The notes: generated from the letters alone by a model not told the origin. A stretch of DNA of 64,000 bases from Aurifilum marmelostoma (GCA_027559495.1 JAMXSV010000004.1:3337001-3401000); one strand, 5' to 3'. Shown: positions 23,414-34,393, counted from the first letter of the stretch. Made by a program: numbers and translations.

Positions 23414-25708
23414 ATGAGAGAAGCGGACAACAACGACGACCGCACCTGGAAAGATCATCGTCTTCGCTCCAGGAGGAAATCTTCATCTGGCCTCAACAAC
23501 CTCACCTTGCCATCGCATTCTGGCTCGGCGTCCTCTTCTTCCTCCACCTCCTTCCGTGCCTACATACCCTCTTTCCTCCGCACAATGCACCCACCGTCCT
23601 TCAGGCAGCTCCTCGTGGCGTCCACCGTCCTCTGCTTCTGCCTCTTCCTGTACGGCAGACGACTGTGGTCCACACAAACGACAGGCGTCCACGACGAATG
23701 GGCAAAACCACAACCCCCACCCCCACAACCGCAGCCACCATCGTCGCCTCCAGAACAGCAACAAAACCAGCCACCCCCGGCCGAAGAGCACCAGACTCCT
23801 CTGCAGCAGGTGCCATGGCACTGGAATGATTACGCGAGGTGGGCTACCATACTTCTTCTCTCGCCCCTACATCCCCCGGTGCGTTTGCGACTAACCTGCC
23901 AAAATCCAGTCTCGACGCCTTCTACCATGGTATCCGCACCCTCGTCGACTACTCGAGCTGGATCCCTGAACAGAGCAAGGGCTCTGGTGATGTCAGGATT
24001 CTCGACCAGGTCCCCTTCGATCCTGTTCCCGCCAATCCTTATACACACCTAGACGACGTAGAGACCTGCTACCTCGACGCCCACGACACCGTCCCGGCCC
24101 CTGATGTCTTCTCCTATCCTGCCATCCCTGCCTATATGCCCGCTCCTTACTTTGGTGCTTACGAAAACCTCGGCATGGCTCCCAACCAGTGCTGGGAGCG
24201 CTTCGGTCGTCTCGGCTCCTATGGATACTCGTACCCCAAGTCCAAGGGCGGCTTCGGCCTCGAGGCGCTGCCTGCCGACGAGCCTGTCCTCGACCGCCTG
24301 ATCAAGAAGTACGACTACACCGATATCAACTGGGATAAGGTGCAGAAGAGGTGTCTCGAGAAGAACCGTGACCGATTCGTCACTGGCAAGGACGCTGCCA
24401 AAGCTGGAGGGGGTATCGGGCGCCTGTGGTCCCAGGCAGGCAAGGACACCAAGAAGCCTCTGGCCCGCAATGTCCTGATCCTGCGCGCCTGGACCGGTAT
24501 TGAGTGGACACCCATGCGCATCATCAACACCAGGGCCCTCATCACCGAGCTGTCTCTCAAGTCCGGTGGCCAGTTCGACGTTCACATCCTGATGCACATC
24601 GTCGACGATTCCATTGACATTTCCAACGAGGCCACCGCCAAGAAGATGGTTCGCGACAACGTTCCCGAGGAGTTCTGGGACATCACCACGCCGTGGTCGG
24701 TTCCAGACATGGCTGCCTACTACCCAGGATTCCGCGACGACATGACCCTCGAGAACGACAGCCACAAGCCCATCTACAGCGTCTACCGCGTTCCTCACTT
24801 TGCTCTCCAGTGGTTTGCCCAGCGTCACCCCGAGTACGAGTATTTCTGGAACTGGGAGCTTGACCTGCGCTACACCGGCCACTACTACGAGTTCTTCGAT
24901 AATGCCGCCAGGTGGGCCGACAAGCAGCCCCGCAAGTATCTCTGGGAGCGCAACGAGCGCTTCTGGATCCCGGGTCTCCACGGCCGCTGGCAGGACTTCG
25001 TTGACCTTGTCGAGAGGGAGACTGTCGCAAGCAGGGAGCCGAGCCCCTGGGGTCCCCTCTTCAACGATGGCATCATCGATCCCGATACCTACCCGCCCAC
25101 TAGCATCGAGCGCGACAACTACGAGTGGGGTGTTGGCGAGCCGGCTGACCTTGTCAGCTTCAGCCCCCCTCTTTGATCCGGCCAAGAATGCCTGGTCCCT
25201 GCGCTACGATATCACCGGCTACAACGACAGCGTCCCTCCCCGTCGTACATCTATCATCACTGTCGGCCGTTTCTCGCGCCGCCTGCTGCAAGCCATGCAT
25301 GAGGAGGTCTCGCGCAACAAGCACACCATGTTTCCCGAGATGTTCCCCGGCTCCATCGCACTGCACCACGGCCTGAAGGCCGTCTATATACCCCATCCCA
25401 TCTACTTTGACCGCCGGTGGCCTCTTGACAGGCTTGACTCCGTCTTCAACCACGCCGAAACCCCCGAGCTGAGCGTGTACTACTGGCCTCACACCCCGGG
25501 CACCTCGGAGCACAACTTCTTCACCTCGACATACTACTATAACACCGAGTTTGGTCCACAGCTGTGGCACCGGTGGCTCGGCCAGGAAGACGCTGGCCTG
25601 GGCGGCCCAGAGCTCGAGCAGGATACGGGTCGCATGTGCCTGAGAGGTGTCCTGATGCATCCTGTCAAGTTCGACTTTACTACGGATAAGGCTATCGGTG
25701 CGACATGA
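23414..25708 (+). CDS. DUF3405 family type II membrane protein, with an apparent +1 frameshift
   Basis: Exons 23414-23838 and 23910-25708 (71-nt phase-2 intron with GACTAAC branch site near 23889). A basic, Ser-rich N-terminus is followed by one membrane anchor (LLVASTVLCFCLFLYG, residues ~70-85), a Pro/Gln-rich stem, and a large luminal domain with NVLILRAWTGIEWTPMRIIN, FWNWELDLRYTGHYYEF and a C-terminal HNFFTSTYYYN segment, characteristic of fungal DUF3405. The architecture matches Golgi glycosyltransferases, but no activity is established to my knowledge. The frame breaks at a C6 run (25164-25169): upstream it gives EPADLVSFSP and then stops two codons later; shifted by one base it gives LFDPAKNAWSLRYD, the normal continuation. 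Removing one C gives 2223 nt, or 740 aa. Confidence 0.85.
25164..25169 (+). other. C6 run at the DUF3405 frameshift
   Basis: Five C residues would keep VSFSPLFDPAKN in one frame. The extra C brings a TGA into frame at 25174-25176. Confidence 0.88.
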
Positions 25709-26504
25709 TCATGTACACATCACACGCCCGCATTGCATGGTGGAATGAGCCCACCCTTGAGTGGCTCCGGTCGTGTCACTTGTGAAAATACTACTCACGC
25801 GTATCCTCTTGTATACTATACATACTCTACAGCATTGGGTACATTTCCCTTGATAGACATAGCGATTCAATGACAGTTCTTGAAAACCCAAAAAAAAAAA
25901 AAATTTTCTCTGGGGTGGGCACCTTTTTCTCTTCCCTCCAAAAAGTATAAACAGCGTTTTTCCTATTCAGTTTATGCTTCCTATCAAAAGTTTGCATCGG
26001 AACCGTATGTGACCAAAAACAAAAGGCCGGAGTGGCCGGCTCAATTGACTTGCAGTGGTGTGCAGGAGATCAAATTGAGTGGGCGGAGCAACCTTCTCCG
26101 GGGGGCGTCTGTCTGATCCGACGGAGATTAACCAGGGGGGTTTGCGTCTGCTTCAGTCATATGGTTGTGGAGGAGGGAGGAGTGGGAAAAGGGAGAAGAT
26201 GGAGACTCGAGAGACTCCAGCAAAACAATTCTAAATTCTCCGTCTTTTGTGACTGTCGCTATCACGCCAAGTCGTTCTTCCTCTTGGAGGAAAAGTCGTT
26301 TGATCAGCATCATTGATTCCTGGAATTGTCGACTATCGCTTGACCCACACGGAGAAGACAGAGCAAAGGCAGCAAGTACACTGGGCGCCCGTGTACCATG
26401 TGCTCTGCCTGCATTCTTCTTGTGGCCCGCCAAAGCGATAAATCTTATCAGGGCGGTGCAACATCATCGCTTCCGAGAAGAGCATCAGACTCGAGGGGCC
26501 GGCC
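25709..26504. other. Intergenic region
   Basis: Lies between two co-directional genes and contains an A-rich run near 25890. Nothing else is seen. Confidence 0.5.
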
Positions 26505-27975
26505 ATGATTCTGACAGTGGGGAGGAGCGGTCGGTTGATCTTCTGTGTCAGCCTCGCCAGCCTCGTGCTGCTCTGGAGCTGCCGCTTTCCGCGCCTCTGC
26601 ATCTTCGACCAGTGTCCGCAGGGCCAGAGGGACTTGTTCCTCAGCAGCAGCAGCAGCACTGAGAAGTCAATTTCGGCCGCACCCCAGGCCATCATCGGTG
26701 ATGGACCCGATCTCTCCGCTCCGGATGCAACTTTCATCTCATGGCCGCTGGCCCGCGTCTGCACCGAGACGACGAGGTGGACACCGGGTCTGGTGTTTCT
26801 CTGTGATAACAACTCTGGGGGCATCGGAAACATCAGAAACTTTATACTCACGTGCCTTCGCTATGCCATCGAGGCTGGGGCCACGGGGATCACCATGCCG
26901 ACGATACAGACGAGATCGCCCAGCAGGCTGGATGACCTGTTCATCGGCAAGAAGCTGCCGTTCTCCTACTTTTTCGACGAGGAGCACTTCCGCCAGAGCT
27001 TACGCGCGGCCTGTCCGCAGATTGCCATCTACGATACGCCGGAGGATGTACCCGGCTTAGGTATGGGCAGCGGCAACCAAGAAGCACAAGAGGGCCGCGA
27101 CAGGGTCGGCGATGTAAGGCCCCACATGATCACGCCGAATCATCTCGGCCAGAGGGGGGGCTGTGACAAGCGCGACCTAAACCGCCACGCCGACCTCTTT
27201 GGTGCCCGGTTCCACGTTTGGCTGGCCGAGAAACGGGAGAGACTCAGCCAGGACACGATCAGCCCATCCAATCCGAAGCTGATTCGCTTCAACTGGGGCG
27301 TGCAGTGGACATTTCCCGTATACCGAGATGGGCCCGAATTCGTCGCCACGTTCGGCGGCCTGCTCAGGTTCCGCTCCGATATTTTAGAGCTGGGCTGGAA
27401 GACTGCGGCCGCTATGAGATCAGTCGCCGCAGCCGCCACCCTATCTGAACCCGATCCGACGACATCAGAGGGGGGAGAAAGAGGCCGGCCACAATGCGTC
27501 ATCGTCTTCCTCCTTCATAGGCATCCACCTGCGCACTGAGAGCGATGCCCTGAGCACCTGGCCGTCCTTTCACGAGCAGACCACGGCTTACCTAGCCAAG
27601 GCATCCACGCTGGGCTCTCCGCGGCCCAAGTTCGCGTACCTAGCCACGGGAAACGAGACCGAGGCCGCCCGGCTCGCCTCTCTCGCGCTGGAAGAGCACG
27701 GCCTCCGCGTTCTGACCAAGCATGAGCTCCTGGCGGCCCAAAGGGAGGAGGAGAGCTGGGACCTGCTGGAGCGGCTGGGGGCTCTGAGCTGGGACCAGCA
27801 GGCTCTGGTGGATTTTGTGGTGCTGCTGGAGGCCGAGTACTTTCTGGGCGTGAGCCCCAGCTCCTTTAGCATGAATGTTGCGCTGAAGAGGCATCTCAAG
27901 CAGGAGGGCTTGTACACGAGGCCGTGGAGGGTTGGTGCTGAGGAGGGGGGATGGGAGGAGCTGGCTCGTGGGTAG
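26505..27975 (+). CDS. O-fucosyltransferase-like type II membrane protein, frame disrupted near 27470
   Basis: The ATG at 26505 opens a frame with an N-terminal membrane anchor (LIFCVSLASLVLLWSC, residues ~10-26), then GGIGNIRNFILTCLRYAIEAG, a donor-fold segment of O-FucT-like proteins, and FNWGVQWTFPVYRDGPEFVA. From about 27480 the conserved product continues in the +1 frame: FIGIHLRTESDALSTWPSF, YLATGNETEAARLA and SWDQQALVDFVVLLEAE, ending at a TAG at 27973-27975. Two explanations fit. One extra G in the G6 run at 27470-27475 would give 489 aa after removal. Alternatively a 46-nt phase-0 intron, 27423-27468, has a poor GTCGCC donor but a CTGAAC branch-like site and CATCAG acceptor, giving 474 aa. 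The GIHLR motif is the family's GDP-sugar-binding loop. The acceptor substrate is unknown. Confidence 0.8.
27470..27475 (+). other. G6 run at the probable O-FucT-like frameshift
   Basis: Removing one G joins TSEG to EKEAGHNASSSSSFIGIHLR in one open frame. The weak 46-nt intron alternative ends two bases earlier, at 27468. Confidence 0.55.
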
Positions 27976-28754
27976 GTTTGATGGGTACTGGGATGATTGG
28001 TTGTTTATGTACGACTCTCTGTGGCCGTGATTGGATATTCGTTTGTCTTTTCGCCCTTTTTGCGTTTGTCTTTATAATATCATGCGGCGTGGTGTGCAGC
28101 TGTGACATGTTTTCTTGCATGGCGTTGAGGACAGGCTGCTCTGCTATTCTTTTTTCTGCCCTGTCGCAGGGTAGGTTCGATGACGAAAGGACTTTCACAT
28201 CTAGTTCTTCACAGTGGTGATGTTGTACTCGCAGAGAAAATATTACAATGAGCATTGGTGAGGGAAAATCAACGGCCTTCTTTCCAGAACCCTGGAGTCT
28301 GGTACAGCACAGGCACTAATACATTGGACGGCCAACCTAGGAAGTCTGTACTGTGTACCAAGACGTTACGTGCCTGAGCTAGTAGGTGCTGGTGGAGTTG
28401 GGGTTAGAGTACTTAAAGTACCCTGGCATGGCTGAGCAATATCGATAAGCTGCTTATCTTATCGTCCCTGTAAAAATTTCTGGAGCAGGGGCCCCCGAAC
28501 CACTGAAGACTACCCTAGACAGCGTCGTCTTTTGACCCCTCTGAAATATTTCCTCACTCCAAAGTATACCCTCATCTCAACTACAATCAGCGCCGCAACA
28601 GAATTAGAAGGCTGAACACGACATCCGGAGTTTACGAGCGAGGAATTGCCTTCTCAGCTATTCGCTTCTCTCTCTCTCTCTTTCTTGTCCCAAGTCATTC
28701 CAACCTCTGCCTCCGTTTCCCCTTCTCTACACTTGAAGTGCCGCTTCCACCATC
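27976..28754. other. Intergenic region / promoter of the RRB1-like gene
   Basis: Contains a short TATCGATAAGCTGCTTATCTTATCG dyad-like patch near 28440-28465 and a CT run at about 28664-28685, 70 bp before the start codon. No gene is seen. Confidence 0.5.
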
Positions 28755-30275
28755 ATGTCGAAACGCGCGGGCGAGCACGATGATGGCCCCCTCAAGGCCG
28801 GCCATCGTCCAGATGCCATGGACATGGACATTGACACCGACAATGCCAACAACATTGATAAGGATATGGGCGAGTTTGAGGACGAGTTTGAGGATGAGTT
28901 CGAGAGCGAGGACGAGGTCCTCGAGGCTGGCGTCGACGGCAGGCCAGATGCCGAGAGGGAAAGGGAACAGGCCGAGATGGACGTCGACAACCCCTCAGGC
29001 ACCTCTGCTTCTGGGCCGTCCGCCTTCATCGTCGGCAGATCCAAGCTCGAGCCGGGCCAGACCCTCGCCCCCGACCCGTCCACCTACCACATGCTGCACA
29101 ACCTGTCGACCCCGTGGCCCTGCCTGTCCTTCGACATAATACCCGACGCCCTCGGCGACAACCGCAAGGTCTACCCAGCCACCATGTACACGGTCTCTGG
29201 CACCCAGGCCGAGGGCCAGCGGGCACAGGAGAACGCCCTCATGGTCATGAAGTTTGCCGGCCTAAGCAAGATGGACCGCGGAGACGAGGGCAGCGACGAT
29301 GAGGACGACGAGGACGACGACGATGAAGACGCAGAGCCCATCCTCGAGTCCAAGTCCATCCCGCTGTCTTCTACTACCAACCGTATCCGCGCCCACCAGT
29401 CCCCCGCCTCGGGCTCCTCTGCAGGAAGCCCGACCACGCTCGTCGCGACCATGACCGAGTCCTCTCACGTCTATATCCACGACATCACCCCGCACCTGGC
29501 CAGCTTCGACACCCCTGGCACCATCGTCTCCGACAAGCAGAGCAGACCGCTGTCCACCATCCGCGCGCACAAGTCAGAGGGCTATGCCGTGGACTGGTCG
29601 CCTCTGTCTCCCGCCGGCAGGCTCGCCACCGGTGACAACGATGGTCTCATCTACATCACAACGCGGACCGACGGCGGCGGCTGGGTCACAGACACCAGGC
29701 CCCTGACCGGCCACACGGGCAGCGTCGAGGAGATACAGTGGAGCCCCAGCGAGGACAAGGTCTTCTCGTCTGCCTCGTCCGACGGCACGATCCGCATCTG
29801 GGACATACGGAGCAAGAGCCGCAAGCCCATGATCACCATGCAGGTCAGCAAGTCGGATGTCAACGTCATGAGCTGGAGCAAGCAGAGGTCCAACCTGCTG
29901 GCCTCGGGCGACGACGACGGCGTCTGGGGCGTGTGGGACCTACGCCAGTGGAAGCCCAACGCCACCGAGAAGCCCACCCCGGTGGCGAGCTTCGACTACC
30001 ACAAGGAGCAGATCACGAGCGTCGAGTGGCACCCGACCGATGACAGCATCGTCGCCGTGGCTGCGGGCGACAACACCGTCACCCTCTGGGACCTGGCCGT
30101 CGAGCTGGACGACGAGGAGAGCAAGGACACCGCGGGCGTGCAGGACGTCCCGCCCCAGCTGCTGTTTGTGCACTACCACGAGCAGGCTAAAGAGGTCCAC
30201 TGGCACCCTCAGATCCCCGGTACTCTGGTGGCCACCGGCCAGGAGTTCAGCATCTTCAAGACCATCAGCGTCTAG
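28755..30275 (+). CDS. RRB1: Rrb1/GRWD1 glutamate-rich WD-repeat ribosome assembly protein
   Basis: Single intron-free frame of 506 aa with the ATG in good context (CCACCATC before it). It has an acidic N-terminus (EFEDEFEDEFESEDE), the CAF1C_H4-bd-type segment STYHMLHNLSTPWPCLSFDI, a second acidic block (residues ~180-195) and then WD40 blades including GYAVDWSPLSPAGRLATGDN, HTGSVEEIQWSPSEDKVFSS, IRIWDIRSKSRKP, VWDLRQWKPN, VEWHPTDDSIVAV and VHWHPQIPGTLVATG. This is the eukaryote-wide Rrb1/GRWD1 family, a nucleolar factor needed for early 60S assembly and a dedicated chaperone of ribosomal protein L3 in yeast. Its C5 run in GGCCCCCTC (about 28787-28793) is in frame, so not every G/C run here is disrupted. 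Confidence 0.96.
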   Translation: MSKRAGEHDDGPLKAGHRPDAMDMDIDTDNANNIDKDMGEFEDEFEDEFESEDEVLEAGVDGRPDAEREREQAEMDVDNPSGTSASGPSAFIVGRSKLEPGQTLAPDPSTYHMLHNLSTPWPCLSFDIIPDALGDNRKVYPATMYTVSGTQAEGQRAQENALMVMKFAGLSKMDRGDEGSDDEDDEDDDDEDAEPILESKSIPLSSTTNRIRAHQSPASGSSAGSPTTLVATMTESSHVYIHDITPHLASFDTPGTIVSDKQSRPLSTIRAHKSEGYAVDWSPLSPAGRLATGDNDGLIYITTRTDGGGWVTDTRPLTGHTGSVEEIQWSPSEDKVFSSASSDGTIRIWDIRSKSRKPMITMQVSKSDVNVMSWSKQRSNLLASGDDDGVWGVWDLRQWKPNATEKPTPVASFDYHKEQITSVEWHPTDDSIVAVAAGDNTVTLWDLAVELDDEESKDTAGVQDVPPQLLFVHYHEQAKEVHWHPQIPGTLVATGQEFSIFKTISV

Positions 30276-30954
30276 ATGCTTCAATTACACGCGAAGTATA
30301 AAGTGGAGAGGTAAGGCAAGATGTATTCCCCGACCATACTTTGGTCAAAGTGCGGGGAGGGGGAAATGGCGTGAATTAGGATAGGGAAGATACCAATCAA
30401 CAAATAGACATGCCAGCCGTAGGCTGGTCTCTTCTTTTACTTTGCTTCGTTAATATGTTGTAGCACTTTACTGAACATGTCTCCTAGCCGGACATCAAGC
30501 CTGTCTAAGCTGTTACTAACGACCAAAGATGCGGCTATGAAGGGTTAAGCTTGACAGTGGTTGAGTGGTGTCACGTTCTTCTACTGATGGCCTAAGGCTT
30601 TTGAAACCTGGATAGAAAGGACCACCAGATCTACGTAAATTTCTCACCGACGAAGCATGCATAATGTCAGTATCTCTATAGGGAACTATGCTTTCCGGAT
30701 TCGAAGTACAGGAGTTTAAACGATAGATGTGGGAATTGATGTGTATTTGCAGCACACATGCACATAGATATTTTCAGTGTTGTGTGCCCAGGACTATGTT
30801 CACAGGACCATGGGATATACAACAATTAGTATACGATACACATGAGCAGAAAGCATCAGCGGAAAACCAGTATTGCTATTTATCTCGCTTAAACACACCA
30901 CATGTCTATCTTCTAATTCATCTCTATTCGTCTACTAAGGGCAGAAACAACACC
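30276..30954. other. Convergent intergenic region
   Basis: Holds the 3' ends of the RRB1-like gene and the Old Yellow Enzyme gene. No further gene or repeat is recognised. Confidence 0.5.
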
Positions 30955-32070
30955 CTACGCCTGAGTGGCCAAAAACTCCTTGCTGAACGGATAATCGGTG
31001 TAACCCTCTGCCTTCTCGGGTATGTAGAAAGTGTCACGGTTGTACTTCTGGAGGGGGATGCCCTTGTCGAGCCTAAAGACCAGGTCCGGGTTGGAGATAA
31101 AGTACCGCCCAAAGACAATGATGACATCCTTCTGGGGGAACTCCTCGTCGGCAGTCTTGTGGGCCGACTCGGCCGTGAAGCCGCCGGCCAGCAGCACGGG
31201 GCTCTGGTTGTCCCAGAGGTCGACGAGGAAGTTGTTCTTCTCGGTGGGCTCGACGTCGGCGTTGCCCGAGACCCGCGACTCGACCAGGTGCAGGTATGCC
31301 AGCCCGAGCTGCTTGAACTGCTTGACCAGGTACGAGAACTGCGGCACGGGGTCGGCCATGAGCATGCCCTGGAAGGGCGACCAGGGGCTCAGGCGGATGG
31401 CGGTGCGGTCGGCACCCACGGCGGCGGCCACGGCCTTGACGACCTCGAGGGGGAACCGGGCCCTGTTCTCGATGGAGCCGCCCCACTGGTCGGTGCGCTT
31501 GTTGCTCGTGTCCTGCAGGAACTGGTCGACCAGGTAGCCGTTGGCGCCGTGGATCTCGACGCCGTCGAAGCCGGCGGCCACGGCGTTCTTGGCCGCCTGC
31601 GCGTACAGGCCGACGTACTCCCAGATCTCGTCCTCGGTGAGGGCCGTGGGCTTGGCGCCGCCCTCAAAGGCGATGTCGCTGGCGCTGACGAGCTTGGCGC
31701 CCTCGCCCAGCTCCGCCTTGAGCACGTCGGGGATGGCGGCGCGGCCCAGGGCCCAGAGCTGCAGGAAGATGACGCCCTTCTTTGCGTGCACGGCGTCGGT
31801 CACCTTGCGCCAGCTCTGGATCTGGGCGTCGGTCCAGATGCCGGGGGCGTTGGGGTAGCCTCCGGCCTTGGGGGCGATGAAGGTCGCCTCGCTGATGAGG
31901 AGGGTGCCGGGGACGGAGGCTCGCTGGCTGTAGTACTCGGCGACCATCTCATGGTGGGGGACGTGGTCCTTGTCGGCGCGGAAGCGGGTTAGGGGTGCCA
32001 GGGCCACGCGGTTGGAGAGCTCGGCTCGGCCCAGCTTTAGGGGCTTGAAGAGGTTCCTGGAGGCAACCAT
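30955..32070 (-). CDS. NADH:flavin oxidoreductase, Old Yellow Enzyme family
   Basis: Single exon, 371 aa, starting at the ATG at 32070. It is an FMN TIM barrel with NRVALAPLTRFRA near the N-terminus, FLQLWALGRAA in the middle, VEIHGANGYLVDQFLQ with the substrate-binding His174/Asn177 pair, and the RTDQWGGSIENRARF motif. The usual general-acid tyrosine of OYE1 (TDEYGGS) is a tryptophan here, at residue 196. Family members reduce activated C=C bonds of enones, oxylipins or secondary-metabolite intermediates with NAD(P)H. No targeting signal is visible, so it is probably cytosolic. The physiological substrate is unknown, and the Y-to-W change may alter proton transfer. Confidence 0.94.
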   Translation of the reverse strand: MVASRNLFKPLKLGRAELSNRVALAPLTRFRADKDHVPHHEMVAEYYSQRASVPGTLLISEATFIAPKAGGYPNAPGIWTDAQIQSWRKVTDAVHAKKGVIFLQLWALGRAAIPDVLKAELGEGAKLVSASDIAFEGGAKPTALTEDEIWEYVGLYAQAAKNAVAAGFDGVEIHGANGYLVDQFLQDTSNKRTDQWGGSIENRARFPLEVVKAVAAAVGADRTAIRLSPWSPFQGMLMADPVPQFSYLVKQFKQLGLAYLHLVESRVSGNADVEPTEKNNFLVDLWDNQSPVLLAGGFTAESAHKTADEEFPQKDVIIVFGRYFISNPDLVFRLDKGIPLQKYNRDTFYIPEKAEGYTDYPFSKEFLATQA

Positions 32071-33314
32071 TTTTTCTGTTGTTTGGATTTTCTTTTGTGT
32101 CCTTTCCTTGTCTCTCTCTCTCTCTTAATTACGAAGGCCCACAGTCAAGCAGTGGTGAAGAGATTTATAGTGGAATTGATGCTGAAGAAAATCCCAATAT
32201 CTATGTTTTGGACCAGGGAATCGTGAGTTGTAATCGTTGACTGTGTATGGCGAACCTTGATGACCGAAAACAAAACAAGCAGGACAGAGCAGGTGGGCGG
32301 GAGTCAATTCTATAAGTACTCATGAATTTTTTTTACTACTTGAGTTCAGATTCCTCACCGTCTTGATGAACATTCTGGATCATCCTGGAACGGGTAGTTG
32401 AGAAGTCCGGGCTGCTGTGGGCAGACGATTATTGACGGCTTTGAAATCCACTTTTGGATACGTTGTTGGGTATTAGTAACCAGAGTAGTAAAAGAAAATC
32501 ATGGTCAGGAGAGGCTGCCCAAGTGGATGAAACACAACTTGACTGAACTCAATAAGTATGGGGCGGCAGAGTCAAAAAAGTGGCCACATCGTGTCAGTGC
32601 AGTACCATGGTAAGGGGGCAGGCAGCGGGTGTCGCTCATTTCGAGCCATACTGTATGTCATCGTCGGAAAGAGCCGCGGAGCCCTCTATTGTTTGGGGAT
32701 TAGTCAACCGGTTTTGGTTTTGGTTTTTTTTTTTTCTTTCTTTTTTTTTTCAGCAGTCTCACCCGCTTCTTCACTATCTGTCCAAGAATCACGCAACACA
32801 CAGGCTGATTATTAACAGGCACACATAACTCAATACTGTGTACTATGGTGACATTAATCCCTGACGTCAAGAGACAGAACTGCCGAGGTCGTCTAGAGAT
32901 CTATTTTTCCCAGGTGGATACTCCACGCAAGTGGAATTCTCCGCACCAGCCCATACAGGGCGTTTCTCTCCCCCAGCATCCCCAGCCTCTCTATCACATA
33001 TCGGACCTATTCATTTTCTTCTTTCGGCGATAACCACAGCAAGCAAACCCAAGTCAGAAATAATCACGTCGACACCTTACTCATTCCATTAGTGATTAAT
33101 AATACTCAACGCCTATTCCTTGCGACGTACTCGTCACGAGCATGCTTGCTGCATGGGAAAATCAACCAGATATCGTTCGATCTTCTCTCCTCGGACATAG
33201 GGCGTAAAGCCTTTTTTCTTGCTCTGTATCCAGCTTGGCAGCTGTACAGTAATCGATTATCCCTCAACCAAGAGGAGAACTAAAAGTACATTCCAGCACA
33301 GAGCATAATTCAAC
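32071..33314. other. Divergent promoter region with poly-T tracts
   Basis: Lies between the OYE gene and the CmcJ-like gene. It has a CT run near 32110-32127 and poly-T tracts at about 32724-32750. No gene is seen. Confidence 0.5.
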
Positions 33315-34393
33315 ATGACCACGGGTGTGTTCCGCTACATCGACCCCACCGCCGTCAACCCCTGGGCCAAGGTCGACACCGATGCCACATCCTTCGAGCG
33401 AGTCCACCGCCAGCGCTCCGTGGCCAACCTCCGCGACGCAGGGCCCCACTTTGGCGTCGACGTCTCGGGTTTCGCAGTTTACTACTCCCCGTCCGCCACC
33501 ACTGACCCCGCCATCTTCTTTGCCCGCGACGATGCGGACCTGCGCAGAACATACTACCCCGAGGTCGAGCGCCTGCTGCGCGACAAGCTGAGCGGCCCTG
33601 GCGGTGCGAACAAGGTGAAAAAGGTCGTCATCTTCGACCACACCGTCCGCCGCCACGACCCGTCCGCGCCGCGCCAGCCCGTCCAGCAGGTGCACGTCGA
33701 CCAGACCCCCAAGGCCGCCGAGGCGAGGGTGCGCAGGCATGTGCCAGACGCTGACGAGGCCGACGACCTGCTGCGGGGTCGGTTCCAGCTGATCAATGTC
33801 TGGCGTCCCATCGGGCATGCCGCGAGTGACTTTCCGCTCGCTGTCATCGACTGGCGCACCACTGCGCCCGAGGATCTGTTCAAGGTCGACCTGCTGTATC
33901 CCACGCGCAACAGACGGGTTGGCAATGGGAATGTTGACGGTGATGATGATGACCGGGGCAAGGAGATCCTCCCTGACCCAGACAGGGCAAAAGACACCAC
34001 GGGGTATGAGATCAAAGGTAGGCGTGTCTGTGTGTGAGGGTGAGAGAAAGACGGCGACGATGGCGTCCCAGGCGTTCGCTCCCATCAGTTGACCGGCCGA
34101 CGTGCTTTTTGTCGGATTTTATAATGAGCGCATGCTGACCAAGACCAGGCGAGACATACTCGGTGGCACCCAGTCCCAGACACAAGCTGTACTACCAGAA
34201 GGACATGACCCCGGACGAGGCCATGTTCATCAAGTGCTTTGACTCCTGGGGTCAGGGCCAGCCCAAGGGCAGAGAGGGCATCGCAGCACTGACGCCTCAC
34301 ACCGCCTTTATCGATCCTGCTACGCCCAAGGATGCAAAGATGAGGCAGAGCATCGAGGTCAGGTGTCTGGTTTTTTATGAACCCGAGGATTGA
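33315..34393 (+). CDS. CmcJ/AsaB/NvfI-like Fe(II)-dependent oxidoreductase family protein
   Basis: Exons 33315-34017 and 34149-34393 (131-nt phase-1 intron), giving 315 aa. The splice joins TTGYEIKG to ETYSVAPSPRHKLYYQ. Family signatures are GPHFGVDVSGFAVYYSPS, KVVIFDHTVRR, QQVHVDQTP (His-x-Asp, likely iron ligands), FQLINVWRPIG, DFPLAVIDWRT, LYYQKDMTPDEAMFIKCFDS and RQSIEVRCLVFY. The family contains the cephamycin CmcJ subunit, AsaB and gibberellin GA4 desaturase-like proteins, so it is common in fungal secondary metabolism, but many members are orphans. No backbone synthase lies in this window. A long open frame on the opposite strand (33264-34085) is a shadow of its GC-rich codon use. Confidence 0.9.

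Noticed and set aside
24049..25185. 378-codon open frame antisense to DUF3405
   Set aside because: Shadow of a GC3-rich sense gene; no domain, no splice or start logic.
30727..31992. 421-codon plus-strand frame over the Old Yellow Enzyme gene
   Set aside because: Shadow frame. The minus-strand product has all OYE motifs and a proper ATG.
33264..34085. 273-codon minus-strand frame over the CmcJ-like gene
   Set aside because: Antisense shadow with no recognisable content.
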